From positions 1-62,291 of the forward strand of contig NZ_JAUSPS010000083.1 of assembly GCF_030652775.1 (NCBI RefSeq): DNA of 62,291 bases, written 5' to 3'. This DNA comes from Acetobacterium sp. (lineage in GTDB: Bacteria; Bacillota; Clostridia; Eubacteriales; Eubacteriaceae). Of the stretch, positions 7,812 to 16,832 are shown one piece after another (positions within the stretch are counted from its first letter, which is position 1; the number at the start of each line of letters is the position of its first letter). A model generated the notes under the pieces. That model did not search any database and had not been told where the DNA came from. It worked only from the letters and a program-made list of their open reading frames with translations. The position numbers and the translations under genes were made by a program.

Positions 7812-8978
7812 TTACTTGTTAATTTCAGCCCTCATTGCTATCTGGTCCGCATCTGCCATTTCACTGACTTCGTTTAATAAAGCCACCGCCTGCAGGTCTT
7901 TCTGGGCTTCAATCGCTTGATCAATTTCTTCAGCTAAAACCGATTCGTCCAGCTCGGTTTGGATTTCCGCTTCCACTTTGATCCGTTGCTCTTTTCGGTC
8001 AGTCAATATCAGTAGTATCAAGGTTCCCAACAGACCCAGCAGAGTGATCCAATACCCGGCTTCCAATTGCAGGGTAAAGGCCATGACCACAAAATTAGCC
8101 TGGCCACTGATATAATTGGCAATAAATGTCCCCACATCGCCAAATGTTCCGGTTAATATAGCTCTCAGCGCATCGACAATGCCGTTATTCACCTGACTTG
8201 CCAAACTGGCAAGCTGCTCATTAATTTTATTGTTAGCAACCGCAGTGCCAATCCCAACGGCCATAAACAACGCCGATAATAATCCCGAAATAAAGATAGA
8301 CAGCTTGATACTGGCCCGTTTATATAAAATGAGCACCACCAAACAAATGATAACCAGAAATAGAATCAGAATTGCACTATTGGCGGTGGCTTTATAACCA
8401 TCAACGGTGGCCATCGCAGCGTTAACCTGATCCATCGATTGCCGGGCCTGAATGGTCACATCATTAACCTTAGCCGCAATATTTCTGGCACTTTGAATCA
8501 TCGTCCATAGGTCACCCAGAATGGCATTAATATTTGCCCCATTACTAAACCGGGTAGCGACAATTTCCTGAACCTTGGGATCGACCAGATAATCCAGCGC
8601 CGGGCTTGATAAAGCCTCATTTACACTGCTAACGTAACCCTTTTCCGGCAGTGGATTTCTAAGCATTTCCAGTACCGGCTGATCCAGTATTTTGAGGTTA
8701 CCCAGCGGCACCCCATAGATCTCAAATTCGTCAATCGGCTCCTGCCAGACAAAATCACTTAAGGTAAAATTGATCATGTCATATTCGGGACTAATCACTG
8801 CCACACTATTGTTCATGATCCCCGCTACCGATACATCAGCCTTGGCACTCATAAATGGTAAAAAGAAACCAATCAGCGCAAGAAGAGCACACAGCAGGGC
8901 TCCGGTCCTCTGTTTATTTTCCATTACCCTTGTTTTAACCCCGTCAAACCAATCAATCAACCGCTCTTTAATCATCAT
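7812..8978 (-). CDS. Unrecognised membrane protein with a large extracytoplasmic domain
   Basis: The 388-residue protein has a TM at about 26-45 and a predicted extracytoplasmic region of about 150 residues (46-197) whose end is helical and Gln/Ala-rich (IQARQSMDQVNAAMATVDGY). Two close TMs follow (about 198-220 and 226-250), then a short loop, a fourth TM (about 318-340) and an acidic cytoplasmic tail rich in Glu, Ala and Gln. I do not recognise the family. The helix between the first two TMs looks like a coiled coil, as in proteins that span or measure envelope distance. A GAGGGG sequence lies about 11 bases upstream of the ATG. It appears to be monocistronic. Confidence 0.65.
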   Translation of the reverse strand: MMIKERLIDWFDGVKTRVMENKQRTGALLCALLALIGFFLPFMSAKADVSVAGIMNNSVAVISPEYDMINFTLSDFVWQEPIDEFEIYGVPLGNLKILDQPVLEMLRNPLPEKGYVSSVNEALSSPALDYLVDPKVQEIVATRFSNGANINAILGDLWTMIQSARNIAAKVNDVTIQARQSMDQVNAAMATVDGYKATANSAILILFLVIICLVVLILYKRASIKLSIFISGLLSALFMAVGIGTAVANNKINEQLASLASQVNNGIVDALRAILTGTFGDVGTFIANYISGQANFVVMAFTLQLEAGYWITLLGLLGTLILLILTDRKEQRIKVEAEIQTELDESVLAEEIDQAIEAQKDLQAVALLNEVSEMADADQIAMRAEINK

Positions 8979-9050
8979 CGCTATTTAATCCCCTCTCTGG
9001 CATTCTATCCCCAATTATACCCTGAAAGTGAAATCATTACCACTAGCCAG

Positions 9051-9077
9051 AAAAAACCACCTCTCACGAGATGGTTT
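9051..9077 (-). terminator. Intrinsic terminator of the amino-acid ABC transporter operon
   Basis: On the minus strand a ten-pair stem (AAACCATCTC / GAGGTGGTTT, one U-G pair) with a GTGA loop is followed by six T residues, about 55 bases after the ATPase stop codon. Confidence 0.85.
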
Positions 9078-9132
9078 AATTGATACGGATTGATTAACGT
9101 CCTGCTAACCGGATAAAATAATACATTGGTTA

Positions 9133-9861
9133 CTATAAAACCTTATTCAGGAAATTAATGGTTCGCTGGTTTTTGGGATTGCCGAAGATTTCACTTGGAG
9201 GACCTTCTTCGACGATAAAACCTTCATCAATAAAGATCACCCGATCGGCCACTTCTCGGGCAAATCCCATTTCATGGGTAACGACGATCATGGTCATGCC
9301 ATCTTTTGCCAGTTGTTTCATTACATTTAAAACTTCCCCAACCATTTCGGGATCCAGGGCTGAAGTGGGCTCATCGAAAAGCATGACATCCGGATTCATC
9401 GCCAGCGCCCGGGCAATGGCCACCCGCTGCTGCTGCCCGCCGGATAACTGTTCTGGATAAACATTGGCTTTTTCTTCCAGATCAACCCGTCTTAACAGTT
9501 TCAATGCCGTTTCTTCGGCTTCTGCTTTTGTTTTGAGTTTGAGCGCTACTGGTGCAAAGGAAATATTTTTTAAAACTGTCATGTGCGGGAAAAGATTAAA
9601 CTGCTGAAAGACCATCCCAATATCCTGTCGATATTTATTGATATTGCCATCGGCCCTGGTAATATCATTTCCATCAACCTCAACGGTACCGCTGCTGGCA
9701 TCTTCAAGGGCGTTGATACAGCGCAAAAGCGTGCTTTTCCCCGAACCGGAAGCCCCAATTATACAGATTACTTCCTGTTCTTTGACTTCCAGGTTAATAT
9801 CCTTCAGGACTTCTAAATCACCAAAACTCTTTTTGAGATTTTTAATTTTTACTTTTCCCAT
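9133..9861 (-). CDS. glnQ: Polar amino-acid ABC transporter ATPase (GlnQ type)
   Basis: A cytoplasmic ATPase of 242 residues with Walker [11 protein letters not shown]-loop [10 protein letters not shown], signature [17 protein letters not shown], Walker [15 protein letters not shown] and switch His in [15 protein letters not shown]. The last string, together with the DPE after the D-loop, is typical of the polar amino-acid uptake (PAAT) branch. I chose the ATG at 9861 (MGKVKIKNL); the reading could be extended only to a TTG at 9879. It overlaps the permease stop by 20 bases, so translation is coupled. It powers import with the permease and binding protein upstream. Substrate assignment to glutamine is by family habit only. 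Confidence 0.93.
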   Translation of the reverse strand: MGKVKIKNLKKSFGDLEVLKDINLEVKEQEVICIIGASGSGKSTLLRCINALEDASSGTVEVDGNDITRADGNINKYRQDIGMVFQQFNLFPHMTVLKNISFAPVALKLKTKAEAEETALKLLRRVDLEEKANVYPEQLSGGQQQRVAIARALAMNPDVMLFDEPTSALDPEMVGEVLNVMKQLAKDGMTMIVVTHEMGFAREVADRVIFIDEGFIVEEGPPSEIFGNPKNQRTINFLNKVL

Positions 9862-10507
9862 AAGACATTTTCCTTTCAATTCGTTTTGAAATCTTTGATA
9901 AGATCATAATAATAACAAAGTACATCACCGCAACAATGAGCCATACCTCAAAGGATCGGTAATTATTGGCAATGATCAACCGGCCGGTTTGAGTTAATTC
10001 GGTCACACTGATTACCGACAGCAGCGACGTATCCTTTAAGGTAATAATGCACTGATTGATTAAAGCCGGGGTCATGGTGCGAATCGCCTGGGGCAAAATA
10101 ACACTCCGCATTGCCATTCCGTAGGGTAAACCCAGGCTTCGGGCAGCTTCCATCTGACCTTTGCTGATCGACTCAATTCCGCCGCGGACAATCTCGGCCA
10201 GATAACCGCCGGCATTCAGGCTTAAGGTAATAACCCCGGAAACAACCGGATCTAATTGAATCCCCAGAGCCATCGGTATCCCGAAGTAGATAAAAAATGC
10301 CTGGACCAACAATGGTGTCCCCCGGACAATATCCACATAAACAAGGGCAATTGCTCTTAAGGTTTTTCTTTTTGATACCGATAAGAGCCCAAAAACCATC
10401 CCTAAAATACCTGCTAAAATAAGGGAAATGATTGTGATTTGAATCGTTAAACCCAGTCCTGCGATCAGACGGGGCCAATACTGTACAACTAATGTGAGTA
10501 TATTCAC
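9842..10507 (-). CDS. glnP: Polar amino-acid ABC transporter permease (HisM/GlnP type)
   Basis: The 221-residue inner-membrane permease has five TMs and the EAA-loop signature [22 protein letters not shown] near residues 140-161, which docks onto the ATPase. A GTG start at 10507 is well supported by AAGGAGG five bases upstream. Length and the [18 protein letters not shown] segment are typical of HisM/GlnP proteins, which form homo- or heterodimers; with only one permease gene here, a homodimer is expected. Confidence 0.93.
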   Translation of the reverse strand: MNILTLVVQYWPRLIAGLGLTIQITIISLILAGILGMVFGLLSVSKRKTLRAIALVYVDIVRGTPLLVQAFFIYFGIPMALGIQLDPVVSGVITLSLNAGGYLAEIVRGGIESISKGQMEAARSLGLPYGMAMRSVILPQAIRTMTPALINQCIITLKDTSLLSVISVTELTQTGRLIIANNYRSFEVWLIVAVMYFVIIMILSKISKRIERKMSYGKSKN

Positions 10508-10596
10508 GTCAACCTCCTTCTATGCTTCCAGTTGTCCAACAGTCTTTACTCTCGCGCAAGGGATCACGCAAGTAAACACTTTTAGATAACTTAGAG

Positions 10597-10635
10597 AAAT
10601 CATCTGCCAGTAGCATCGCTGCTGACAGATGATTT
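10597..10635 (-). promoter_or_regulatory. Long hairpin between binding-protein and permease genes
   Basis: Ten perfect outer base pairs (AAATCATCTG / CAGATGATTT) are continued by an inner seven-pair stem with one U-G pair and a three-base loop. No T-run follows on either strand. Hairpins in this position, after the binding-protein gene, commonly protect that mRNA segment or reduce read-through so the binding protein is made in excess of the membrane parts. Confidence 0.65.
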
Positions 10636-10670
10636 CAAAATTAATAACGTGTTAAATTGTTGCTAACAGA

Positions 10671-11441
10671 TTATTTTTTGATATATGTATCCAGAATTTT
10701 TTGATACTCGCCATTGGCTTTTAAGTTGGCTAAACCGGTATTAAACATTTTGATTAGTTCAGCATTTTCGCCAGCTTTAACTGCAAATCCGTAAGAACTG
10801 CCTTTTTCCATCTCAGTCACCATTTTAAGTGGTACTCCGCTGGCGATTGCATCCCCAACGACCGGATAGTCTTCAAACAGGGCTACCGAATTTCCGGCTT
10901 TGACATCTTCGTACATATTGGCTGAATCCGGGAAAGATGCCGTTGTAAAACCATATTGATCTTTAATTGAATCGGCGAAGGTTGACCCTTCTGTTCCAGT
11001 TTTAACTGCTACTTTTTGTCCTTTTAGATCGGCATAAGTCTTGATTGTATTGTTTGACGATGAAACGGCCATAACGACACCAGAATCAAAGTAGGGATCA
11101 GAAAAGTCAAAGGTTTTTTTACGTTCATCGGTAATACTCATTCCGGCAATCATACCATCAGACTGGCCAGTCGATACTTCGCCTAAGGCAGCATCAAAAC
11201 CGACGGCCTTCAATTCATATTCAAATCCCTGGTCTTTAGCAATGGCTGCTAAAAGATCAATATCAATCCCAACCCGTTCACCTTTTTCATTTTCATACTC
11301 AAATGGTTTGAATGTTGTATCTGTAGCGATTACATATTTCTTTGTATCACTGCTAGTTTTTGTTCCCCCGGAACAAGCAGCAAGTGATAAAACCATCGCC
11401 GCTACCATAACCAAAACACCGAGCTTAGTGATTTTTTTCAT
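10671..11441 (-). CDS. Amino-acid ABC transporter substrate-binding lipoprotein
   Basis: A 256-residue bacterial solute-binding protein family 3. The start MKKITKLG (ATG at 11441) has AGGAGG seven bases upstream; earlier in-frame codons lack a site. The signal peptide ends in the lipobox LAAC followed by SGG, so it is a membrane-anchored lipoprotein. The mature part opens with YVIATDTTFKPFEYENEKGERVGIDIDLL, the family-3 signature, and contains the expected mid-domain hinge (FDFSDPYFDSG). It captures a polar amino acid outside the cell and delivers it to the permease/ATPase pair encoded downstream. Confidence 0.93.
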   Translation of the reverse strand: MKKITKLGVLVMVAAMVLSLAACSGGTKTSSDTKKYVIATDTTFKPFEYENEKGERVGIDIDLLAAIAKDQGFEYELKAVGFDAALGEVSTGQSDGMIAGMSITDERKKTFDFSDPYFDSGVVMAVSSSNNTIKTYADLKGQKVAVKTGTEGSTFADSIKDQYGFTTASFPDSANMYEDVKAGNSVALFEDYPVVGDAIASGVPLKMVTEMEKGSSYGFAVKAGENAELIKMFNTGLANLKANGEYQKILDTYIKK

Positions 11442-11511
11442 TTCTTTTCCTCCTAATAATAATAAGTTTTGATGTATCTTTAGCCAATACACCCACTTTT
11501 ATACAGGTAGC

Positions 11512-11540
11512 AGTATATCATTTTTATTAAAAATTCGCAA
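11512..11540 (-). promoter_or_regulatory. Sigma-A promoter of the amino-acid ABC transporter operon
   Basis: On the minus strand TTGCGA and TATACT are separated by 17 bases, about 70 bases upstream of the binding-protein start. It directly abuts the terminator at 11542-11577, leaving almost no upstream DNA. Confidence 0.75.
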
Positions 11541-11541
11541 T

Positions 11542-11577
11542 AAAAAAAACCATCGATTATAACAAAAGGATGGTTAA
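11542..11577 (-). terminator. Intrinsic terminator after the coiled-coil gene pair
   Basis: The minus strand shows AACCATC, a 14-base loop, GATGGTT and then a run of T. The seven-pair stem is short but the T-tract is strong. It ends the operon coming from 13854. Confidence 0.6.
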
Positions 11578-11699
11578 TGTTTCCCCAATGATTGATCGGG
11601 ATATGATACGATGTTTCGATTTCCAGTGTGCGCCAGACTCGTACAAGCCCAGCGCCTCTATCCACTCTTTTGGGGGTTGTAAATTGAATTAATCCCGCT

Positions 11700-13283
11700 C
11701 TATTCTTCCTGATTTTCGGTCAGATATTTCCGAATCGATTCATAATCACCTTCGGCAACGATGAACTCGGAATCCAGATTTTCCAACACCACTTCTTCTG
11801 GCATTATTTCTATTTCTTTCTCCACTGGGTTACGGTTTCGGGCTTCGACCAATAGCAAGTCTTTTTGATCCAATGCGATCTTGCGCTCGTTCAGACCCGC
11901 TTCAATAACATCTAAATCATTGATCCGTTTATTGATCAGTTTGGATAGGCGAATAAGATCATCCAGCACTTCATCCACAACGAATTGTTTATCAATGATC
12001 ATTTTCAGCTTTTCACGAATCAAATTTCCGGCAGCAACAATTTTTTCATCGCCGGCAATCGGCTCATAATTTTCCACTTCCTTCTGAAAATTACTGATTG
12101 CCCCTTGAAGATATTGGGTTTCCTTCATGGATTTTTCAATTTCATGAAACAGATAGCCAAGACGACGCTCTATCGAAAGAAAACCTTCTTCATTGTCACC
12201 CATTTCCGATGCAGTTATTTCAGATGCCCTTAAATTCGCAGTCTCCATTTTTTGAAAATCCGGTTTTTTCTCTTTAATCGTTGGCAAATCACCAAAAAGA
12301 TCATTGTTGTTCTGCAGTAAAATCGGATTTGTCGTTTCCGATAGCTGCGCTGGTAGAATTATGGTCTCCCCAACTGGCTGATTATTCATTAACGGCGTTG
12401 ATTCAATCCCGGCTTTTTTTTTCTGCACTGACTCCATGGGTGGTAATCCCGCTGGTATTTTTACCGGTGATGGGGTAAATTCCGGCGCCACCGATTTCAT
12501 CGTCACTCCATCTTGCACTGCTGTTGGCTCCAGCGGTATTTTATTTTCTTTCTTTAAATTTTCCTTGATTTCATTGAGAAAATCGCTGGTTTGATAGCGC
12601 TTTTCTTCTTCAACAATTCTTGGTGCATCGGCTTTCGGGGATTCCACATAGCGTTGCTGTCCTCTTTTTTCATTTTCCAGCAGGCTGGTAAAGATGCTAT
12701 CATACTCGGATTCTTCTTCATCATCCCGGGATAGCCAGGTTTTTTTCTCACTTTTCACTTTTTTCCCCGGATTCTTATCCACTTTTTCCGGTTCTCGTTT
12801 TTGTTCATTTTTCAGGTTTTTTTTAGCGGCTTTCTTATTTTCTTTCTTAGGCACTCGTTCTTCTTTTGCTGATGTTTTCGGTTCTTTTGTATAATCTTCA
12901 TCCTTACCGATGAGAACCCACCATAACAGATGGCACAGAGTGATAATCAGAAAGTCAGCAATGGCTAAGCCGATAAAAAATGTCAGCGGGACATTTGGTA
13001 TCAGAAAGAAGCACATCGCAAAAATAATGCCATTGCCGATAATTGTAATTCCGCCACCGATAAAGGGGATATTCTTGCGTAGCAAGTTCCTGTTTAAATC
13101 GTATAAGGCTAAGACGATCGCCTTAATCCCGACAAAAAAACCCATCAGAATAATATAGGCATTTGCGTTGGCAAGCGTCATTATTACCTGATATCCCAAT
13201 AAAAAAGCATAACCGGAGATCGCTAAGCCAACAATATCAAAAAATAACAAACCCCAGCATTTACCAAAACTTAATTTCATCAA
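11700..13283 (-). CDS. Unrecognised membrane protein with charged linker and C-terminal coiled coil
   Basis: The 527-residue protein begins with four TMs (about 9-30, 38-60, 72-96, 99-125). A strongly Lys/Glu-rich segment follows (about 132-200), then a Pro-rich low-complexity linker (about 240-340) and a helical region with coiled-coil character (about 370-490), ending acidic. I do not recognise the family. The layout, a membrane anchor with a long flexible cytoplasmic arm, resembles scaffolding proteins of the envelope. It starts one base after the stop of the coiled-coil gene upstream (13285-13854), so the two are co-transcribed, and they lie divergently from the LCP gene at 14138. The start could also be the second Met at 13280. 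Confidence 0.7.
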   Translation of the reverse strand: MMKLSFGKCWGLLFFDIVGLAISGYAFLLGYQVIMTLANANAYIILMGFFVGIKAIVLALYDLNRNLLRKNIPFIGGGITIIGNGIIFAMCFFLIPNVPLTFFIGLAIADFLIITLCHLLWWVLIGKDEDYTKEPKTSAKEERVPKKENKKAAKKNLKNEQKREPEKVDKNPGKKVKSEKKTWLSRDDEEESEYDSIFTSLLENEKRGQQRYVESPKADAPRIVEEEKRYQTSDFLNEIKENLKKENKIPLEPTAVQDGVTMKSVAPEFTPSPVKIPAGLPPMESVQKKKAGIESTPLMNNQPVGETIILPAQLSETTNPILLQNNNDLFGDLPTIKEKKPDFQKMETANLRASEITASEMGDNEEGFLSIERRLGYLFHEIEKSMKETQYLQGAISNFQKEVENYEPIAGDEKIVAAGNLIREKLKMIIDKQFVVDEVLDDLIRLSKLINKRINDLDVIEAGLNERKIALDQKDLLLVEARNRNPVEKEIEIMPEEVVLENLDSEFIVAEGDYESIRKYLTENQEE

Positions 13284-13284
13284 A

Positions 13285-13854
13285 TCACTCCTTGCTGTCT
13301 TTATTTAGAGAGGTTCTGTCGTTTTCTTGAGAACTTCCGCCATCGATTGAAATCTGCCCAAAGGTCGAAGTCAATGCGTCCAAACCTTCGGTGCTCCGAT
13401 ACAAGGCTTCAATTTCCTGAAGCTTCTGATACTCGCGATTCAGGGTTGCTTCTTTTCGATTCACTTCTTCGTGACGCTTTTTCAAAATAGCCAGAGCTGT
13501 CCCCAATGAATCCAGCATATCCTGAACCATTTTTTCCCGTTTTTCGATATTGGCTAATTGATTATTGAGCTCCTCAGCCTTATAATTGGGAATCTCACCA
13601 TCGTTTTTCAAAAACCGGGTTTCTTCTTCTTTCAGATCTTCAAACACGCGCTCGAAATTGCCTGGATCGTGAAGCTGTGACTTCTCCCTGAGCAGGTTTT
13701 TCCCTGGCTGTGATGAACCGCCTTGGACGGTTCTGAGGATCAGTGATTTTAATTCTTCATCCTTTTTCAAAATCAGCTTTTCTAAATTTTCAATTCGTGA
13801 TTCAACATATTCAAAGTACTCATTTTTTTTATTGAGTTCCTGTTCATTTGCCAT
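13285..13854 (-). CDS. Unrecognised soluble coiled-coil protein
   Basis: A 189-residue hydrophilic protein without TM or signal peptide. Long heptad-like helices occur at about 5-40 (YVESRIENLEKLILKKDEELKSL) and about 90-150 (LNNQLANIEKREKMVQDMLDSL and on), with a Gly/Ser-containing break between. The family is not recognised. It is the first gene of a two-gene unit with the membrane/coiled-coil protein at 11700-13283, making physical interaction through their coiled coils a reasonable inference. An extended -10 promoter lies about 45 bases upstream. Confidence 0.7.
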   Translation of the reverse strand: MANEQELNKKNEYFEYVESRIENLEKLILKKDEELKSLILRTVQGGSSQPGKNLLREKSQLHDPGNFERVFEDLKEEETRFLKNDGEIPNYKAEELNNQLANIEKREKMVQDMLDSLGTALAILKKRHEEVNRKEATLNREYQKLQEIEALYRSTEGLDALTSTFGQISIDGGSSQENDRTSLNKDSKE

Positions 13855-13895
13855 AATAACCCCACTCCTATACTTGCTATCAGTCTTTGCTTTCT

Positions 13896-13924
13896 ATTAT
13901 AACAAAGTTTTCCTAAAATGTATA
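13896..13924 (-). promoter_or_regulatory. Promoter of the coiled-coil gene pair
   Basis: The minus strand has TATACA, 17 bases, then TATAAT preceded by TGT (extended -10). The -35 is weak but the -10 is perfect. Confidence 0.6.
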
Positions 13925-13965
13925 ACAAGATTTACAGCTCAGCTATTTTTTCTATTCATATTATT

Positions 13966-13994
13966 TTTACAAATATTTACAAATATGATATAAT
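13966..13994 (+). promoter_or_regulatory. Sigma-A promoter of the first LCP gene
   Basis: TTTACA and TATAAT are separated by 17 bases. The predicted leader of about 135 bases contains a CTCATTT at 14030-14036 that could pair with the AAATGAG overlapping the ribosome binding site near 14122-14128. Confidence 0.75.
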
Positions 13995-14137
13995 ATCCAA
14001 CTAGAAGTCAAAAAATAGAATGATTCGGACTCATTTCCAAATTAAAGACGTGAAAAAAGCTTTACAAATCCCGTCTCTGCAGCAAATTCGCAAATTTTTC
14101 ATTTGCCGATAGAACGATTTCCAAATGAGGTAAAATT

Positions 14138-15400
14138 TTGAATAATCGAAAAAAAAGTGTGATCGAAAACAAACGAAATCCATCATCAAAAAAATTGTCT
14201 AATAAAAACTTAAGACAAGATACGCACCCGGTAAAGACTGTTAAATCCGAAATGAGATCGCAACCGAATTCTCGGAAGGAAAAAACAAAGCCGGTAATCC
14301 TTCCTGATCCGCTACCGCGGAAAAAGAAAAAATCCGGTGGCTTTATGAAAAAATTCCTGAGAACCATATTACTGATTATTATTTTTCTGATGGCTGCCGG
14401 TTTTGCCGTTAATGCTTTTTTCTTAGGTAATGTGACCAGCGATCTGAAAGGAAATTTAAGTAAATATGGAATCAGCGATGAAGCAGCCAGCTTTGCCAAA
14501 CAACATAAGATTGTCAATGTTGCTGTTTTCGGCGTCGACGGACGGGACGATGTTGATGGCGATCGGACTGATACCATCATGGTTGCAACTGCTGATTACG
14601 AACACAGCAAGGTCAAGGTCGCTTCGCTGATGCGCGATACTTATATTTATATCGACAAAAAATACGGTTATGATAAACTGAACGCCGCCTACGCCTATGG
14701 TGGGGCGGATTTGGCGCTTCAAACGATCAATCAGAATTTTGATACAACCATCACCGATTACGTCACCATCGATTTCAGTGCCATGGTTTCGATGGTTAAT
14801 GCCGTCGGTGGGGTCACCATCGATATCGAAACCGCAGAAGAGCTGGACTGGGTTAATGAATACCTGGTGGACGTTAATGAAAAAGTTGCCACCGGTTCCC
14901 CCTTTCTGGAAGAAACCGGATCGCAAATTGTTGATGGATCGCAGGCTCTGGCCTACTGCCGAGTCCGTTATGTGGGGGATGGCGACTTTGATCGAACCCT
15001 ACGGCAGCGGGTTGTTTTTGAGCAGGTCTTATCCAAAGCCCTTGATCTGAATCTTCAGGAGCAATATAATCTGGTAATGGCCACCTTGCCTTATGTGGAA
15101 ACTTCCCTGAGCACCTTGGAAATAATCAAGTATGGCGCAAACCTGGCCTTGATGCCTTCAAAAGACATTGAACAAAGTCGATTCCCGACCGATGAACTGA
15201 TTTCACTGGATATGTTAGATGGGGTATCCTATGTTATTCCAAATACTTTGGTTAAAAACATTGAGGCACTTTATCAGTTTATTTACGAAACTACCTATAC
15301 CCCCTCCGATACCGCAACCGATATTAGTGATGAAATTAAAAACGCCGTCAACGGATCCTCTTATTACAATGATTCCTCCGACGAAAATTCGAAATATTAA
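14138..15400 (+). CDS. LytR-CpsA-Psr family glycopolymer ligase
   Basis: The 420-residue protein has a long basic cytoplasmic N-terminus (about 1-70), a single TM (about 73-95) and an extracytoplasmic LCP domain (about 120-345). Conserved LCP elements are visible: FGVDGRDDVDGDRTDTIMV, SLMRDTYI with the catalytic Arg, KLNAAYAYGG, and CRVRYVGDGDFDRTLRQR. These enzymes transfer polyprenyl-pyrophosphate-linked glycopolymers to peptidoglycan. The start is a TTG at 14138 with GAGG seven bases upstream; no ATG in frame precedes it. A second LCP at 42613-44136 lies at the other end of the glycan locus, so the two may share or split substrates. Confidence 0.93.
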   Translation: MNNRKKSVIENKRNPSSKKLSNKNLRQDTHPVKTVKSEMRSQPNSRKEKTKPVILPDPLPRKKKKSGGFMKKFLRTILLIIIFLMAAGFAVNAFFLGNVTSDLKGNLSKYGISDEAASFAKQHKIVNVAVFGVDGRDDVDGDRTDTIMVATADYEHSKVKVASLMRDTYIYIDKKYGYDKLNAAYAYGGADLALQTINQNFDTTITDYVTIDFSAMVSMVNAVGGVTIDIETAEELDWVNEYLVDVNEKVATGSPFLEETGSQIVDGSQALAYCRVRYVGDGDFDRTLRQRVVFEQVLSKALDLNLQEQYNLVMATLPYVETSLSTLEIIKYGANLALMPSKDIEQSRFPTDELISLDMLDGVSYVIPNTLVKNIEALYQFIYETTYTPSDTATDISDEIKNAVNGSSYYNDSSDENSKY

Positions 15401-15401
15401 T

Positions 15402-15443
15402 AAAAAAGCCACTCTCTCGGCCTACGGCGTGGGGGTGGTTTTT
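15402..15443. terminator. Bidirectional intrinsic terminator
   Basis: An imperfect hairpin with an A-run on the left and a T-run on the right (AAAAA-CCAC / GTGG-TTTTT plus G-U pairs) lies between the convergent LCP gene and the gene at 15453. It can serve both. Confidence 0.7.
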
Positions 15444-15452
15444 GTTTTCCCT

Positions 15453-16817
15453 TTATATTATTTTTAAAAATGATTCCAGATAGCCCAATACCCCCATAAA
15501 ACCAAGCAATAGAAAGAGTTTTTTTTGATTATCATCGGTCATCAATGGATTGAATTCACTATACATCAATATCCCAAAGATCACCATGGTAACATACTGA
15601 AATAAAAATGTCCGGGCTCCCGATTCGTAAACCGTAGGTGAAAAACCCATCACCACTCGAGCCATAATTGAAGCCCCCATCACCAACACCGCAATTCCCA
15701 ACTTATCTGAATCCTTAAATAAAACGTAAGTCATCAACGCAAGGATCACGACAAAGACACTCATGAAAGCAAATACCAAATAATGGTAAAAACCTAAGTA
15801 ACCCATTGCAATTCCCGTATAGGTGACCCAACTATCGATGGCATTTCCCGTGAATTTAGCAAACAGAAAATGAAATTTCGGACTTAAAACAATAACCCGA
15901 AATATATTAATCAACACGCAAAAAACAAACGGACTGATCCCAATTATTCTGGGCACCCAGGATTTGTACTTTTGCCATGAAAAAAGACCGGCCATCGCCA
16001 TAACTGCAATCAGAATAAAATTCTGGTCAATACTGAACACATGAGAGGTTGCGGAAATCGTTAACTTCTGTAAAAATCCAAATGTTGCGTATTCGGGGAA
16101 ATTGGCGGCAATTTCGGACACTTCCCTGATTCCATTTCCCGGACATAAAAAAATAAAAACGAGATTCCCCACAAAAATAATTGCCATCAGTGTTACATAA
16201 ATAGAAATCTTTTTTTTATACATAAAATACAAACTAAAAATAAGATAAAGCGACATTAAAATCGCTGCTACAATTTCCATATTCATCGCAAATATGGCTG
16301 TCAAAAAATAAATAGGGTATTCATACCATCGCACGACTTCACCCAGGCAATGCTTCTTAAGCGGATAAATCGCAACGAGGCAAAAAGTCAGCGGCCATAA
16401 ATAATGAATGCTTGTCACGACCCAACCTGCCGTTGTCATCATTGAAACAAAAGGAACGCAGATCAAAAGAAAGACCAGTACCCAATTCGTTTTAAGTTTG
16501 TTTTCATAAACAAAAAGTTTCGAAATCATGATCGCTAATAGCAGATAAGTTAGGATATTCATAATCGAAAAAAGCCCGAATGGATTCCCGGCAAAAAAAG
16601 CGGCGACGGGCATAATCAGAATACGCGAACTCCAAGTATAATAGGCATCATGGACAAAGGTCAACACCGGTTCCTGATAAAAAACAGTGCCATAGATTAT
16701 ATCATCCCCTGAGGGCCTGACGAAAAAATGAAAAATCAAAATAAGCAATCCAAAAACCAACATTGGGAAATAATCCCAATGCACTAATTTATCAATCTTT
16801 AACTTAAATGTATCCAA
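15453..16817 (-). CDS. DUF6056-like polytopic membrane protein, probable GT-C-type glycosyltransferase (paralogue 1)
   Basis: A 454-residue protein with about 11-12 TMs. After TM1 it carries SGDD (Asp38-Asp39), then YYTWSSR (59-65), HYLWP (137-141), CPGNGIR after TM6-7 and SPTVYESGARTF near the C-terminus. The same landmarks occur in the proteins at 16833 and 19113, so the three are paralogues. An acidic pair in the first outside loop is the hallmark of GT-C enzymes that use polyprenyl-phosphate sugars outside the membrane. The DUF6056 label is from memory of the family and function is inferred from motif and context. It is last in a minus-strand gene run beginning near 29236. Confidence 0.7.
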   Translation of the reverse strand: MDTFKLKIDKLVHWDYFPMLVFGLLILIFHFFVRPSGDDIIYGTVFYQEPVLTFVHDAYYTWSSRILIMPVAAFFAGNPFGLFSIMNILTYLLLAIMISKLFVYENKLKTNWVLVFLLICVPFVSMMTTAGWVVTSIHYLWPLTFCLVAIYPLKKHCLGEVVRWYEYPIYFLTAIFAMNMEIVAAILMSLYLIFSLYFMYKKKISIYVTLMAIIFVGNLVFIFLCPGNGIREVSEIAANFPEYATFGFLQKLTISATSHVFSIDQNFILIAVMAMAGLFSWQKYKSWVPRIIGISPFVFCVLINIFRVIVLSPKFHFLFAKFTGNAIDSWVTYTGIAMGYLGFYHYLVFAFMSVFVVILALMTYVLFKDSDKLGIAVLVMGASIMARVVMGFSPTVYESGARTFLFQYVTMVIFGILMYSEFNPLMTDDNQKKLFLLLGFMGVLGYLESFLKII

Positions 16818-16832
16818 AACTTCCCCCTCACG

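Noticed and set aside
11480..11699. A 61-codon open frame between the transporter and the coiled-coil operon
   Set aside because: It crosses the terminator and promoter identified there and has no ribosome binding site. The sequence 11580-11690 could be an old gene remnant, but nothing recognisable is left.
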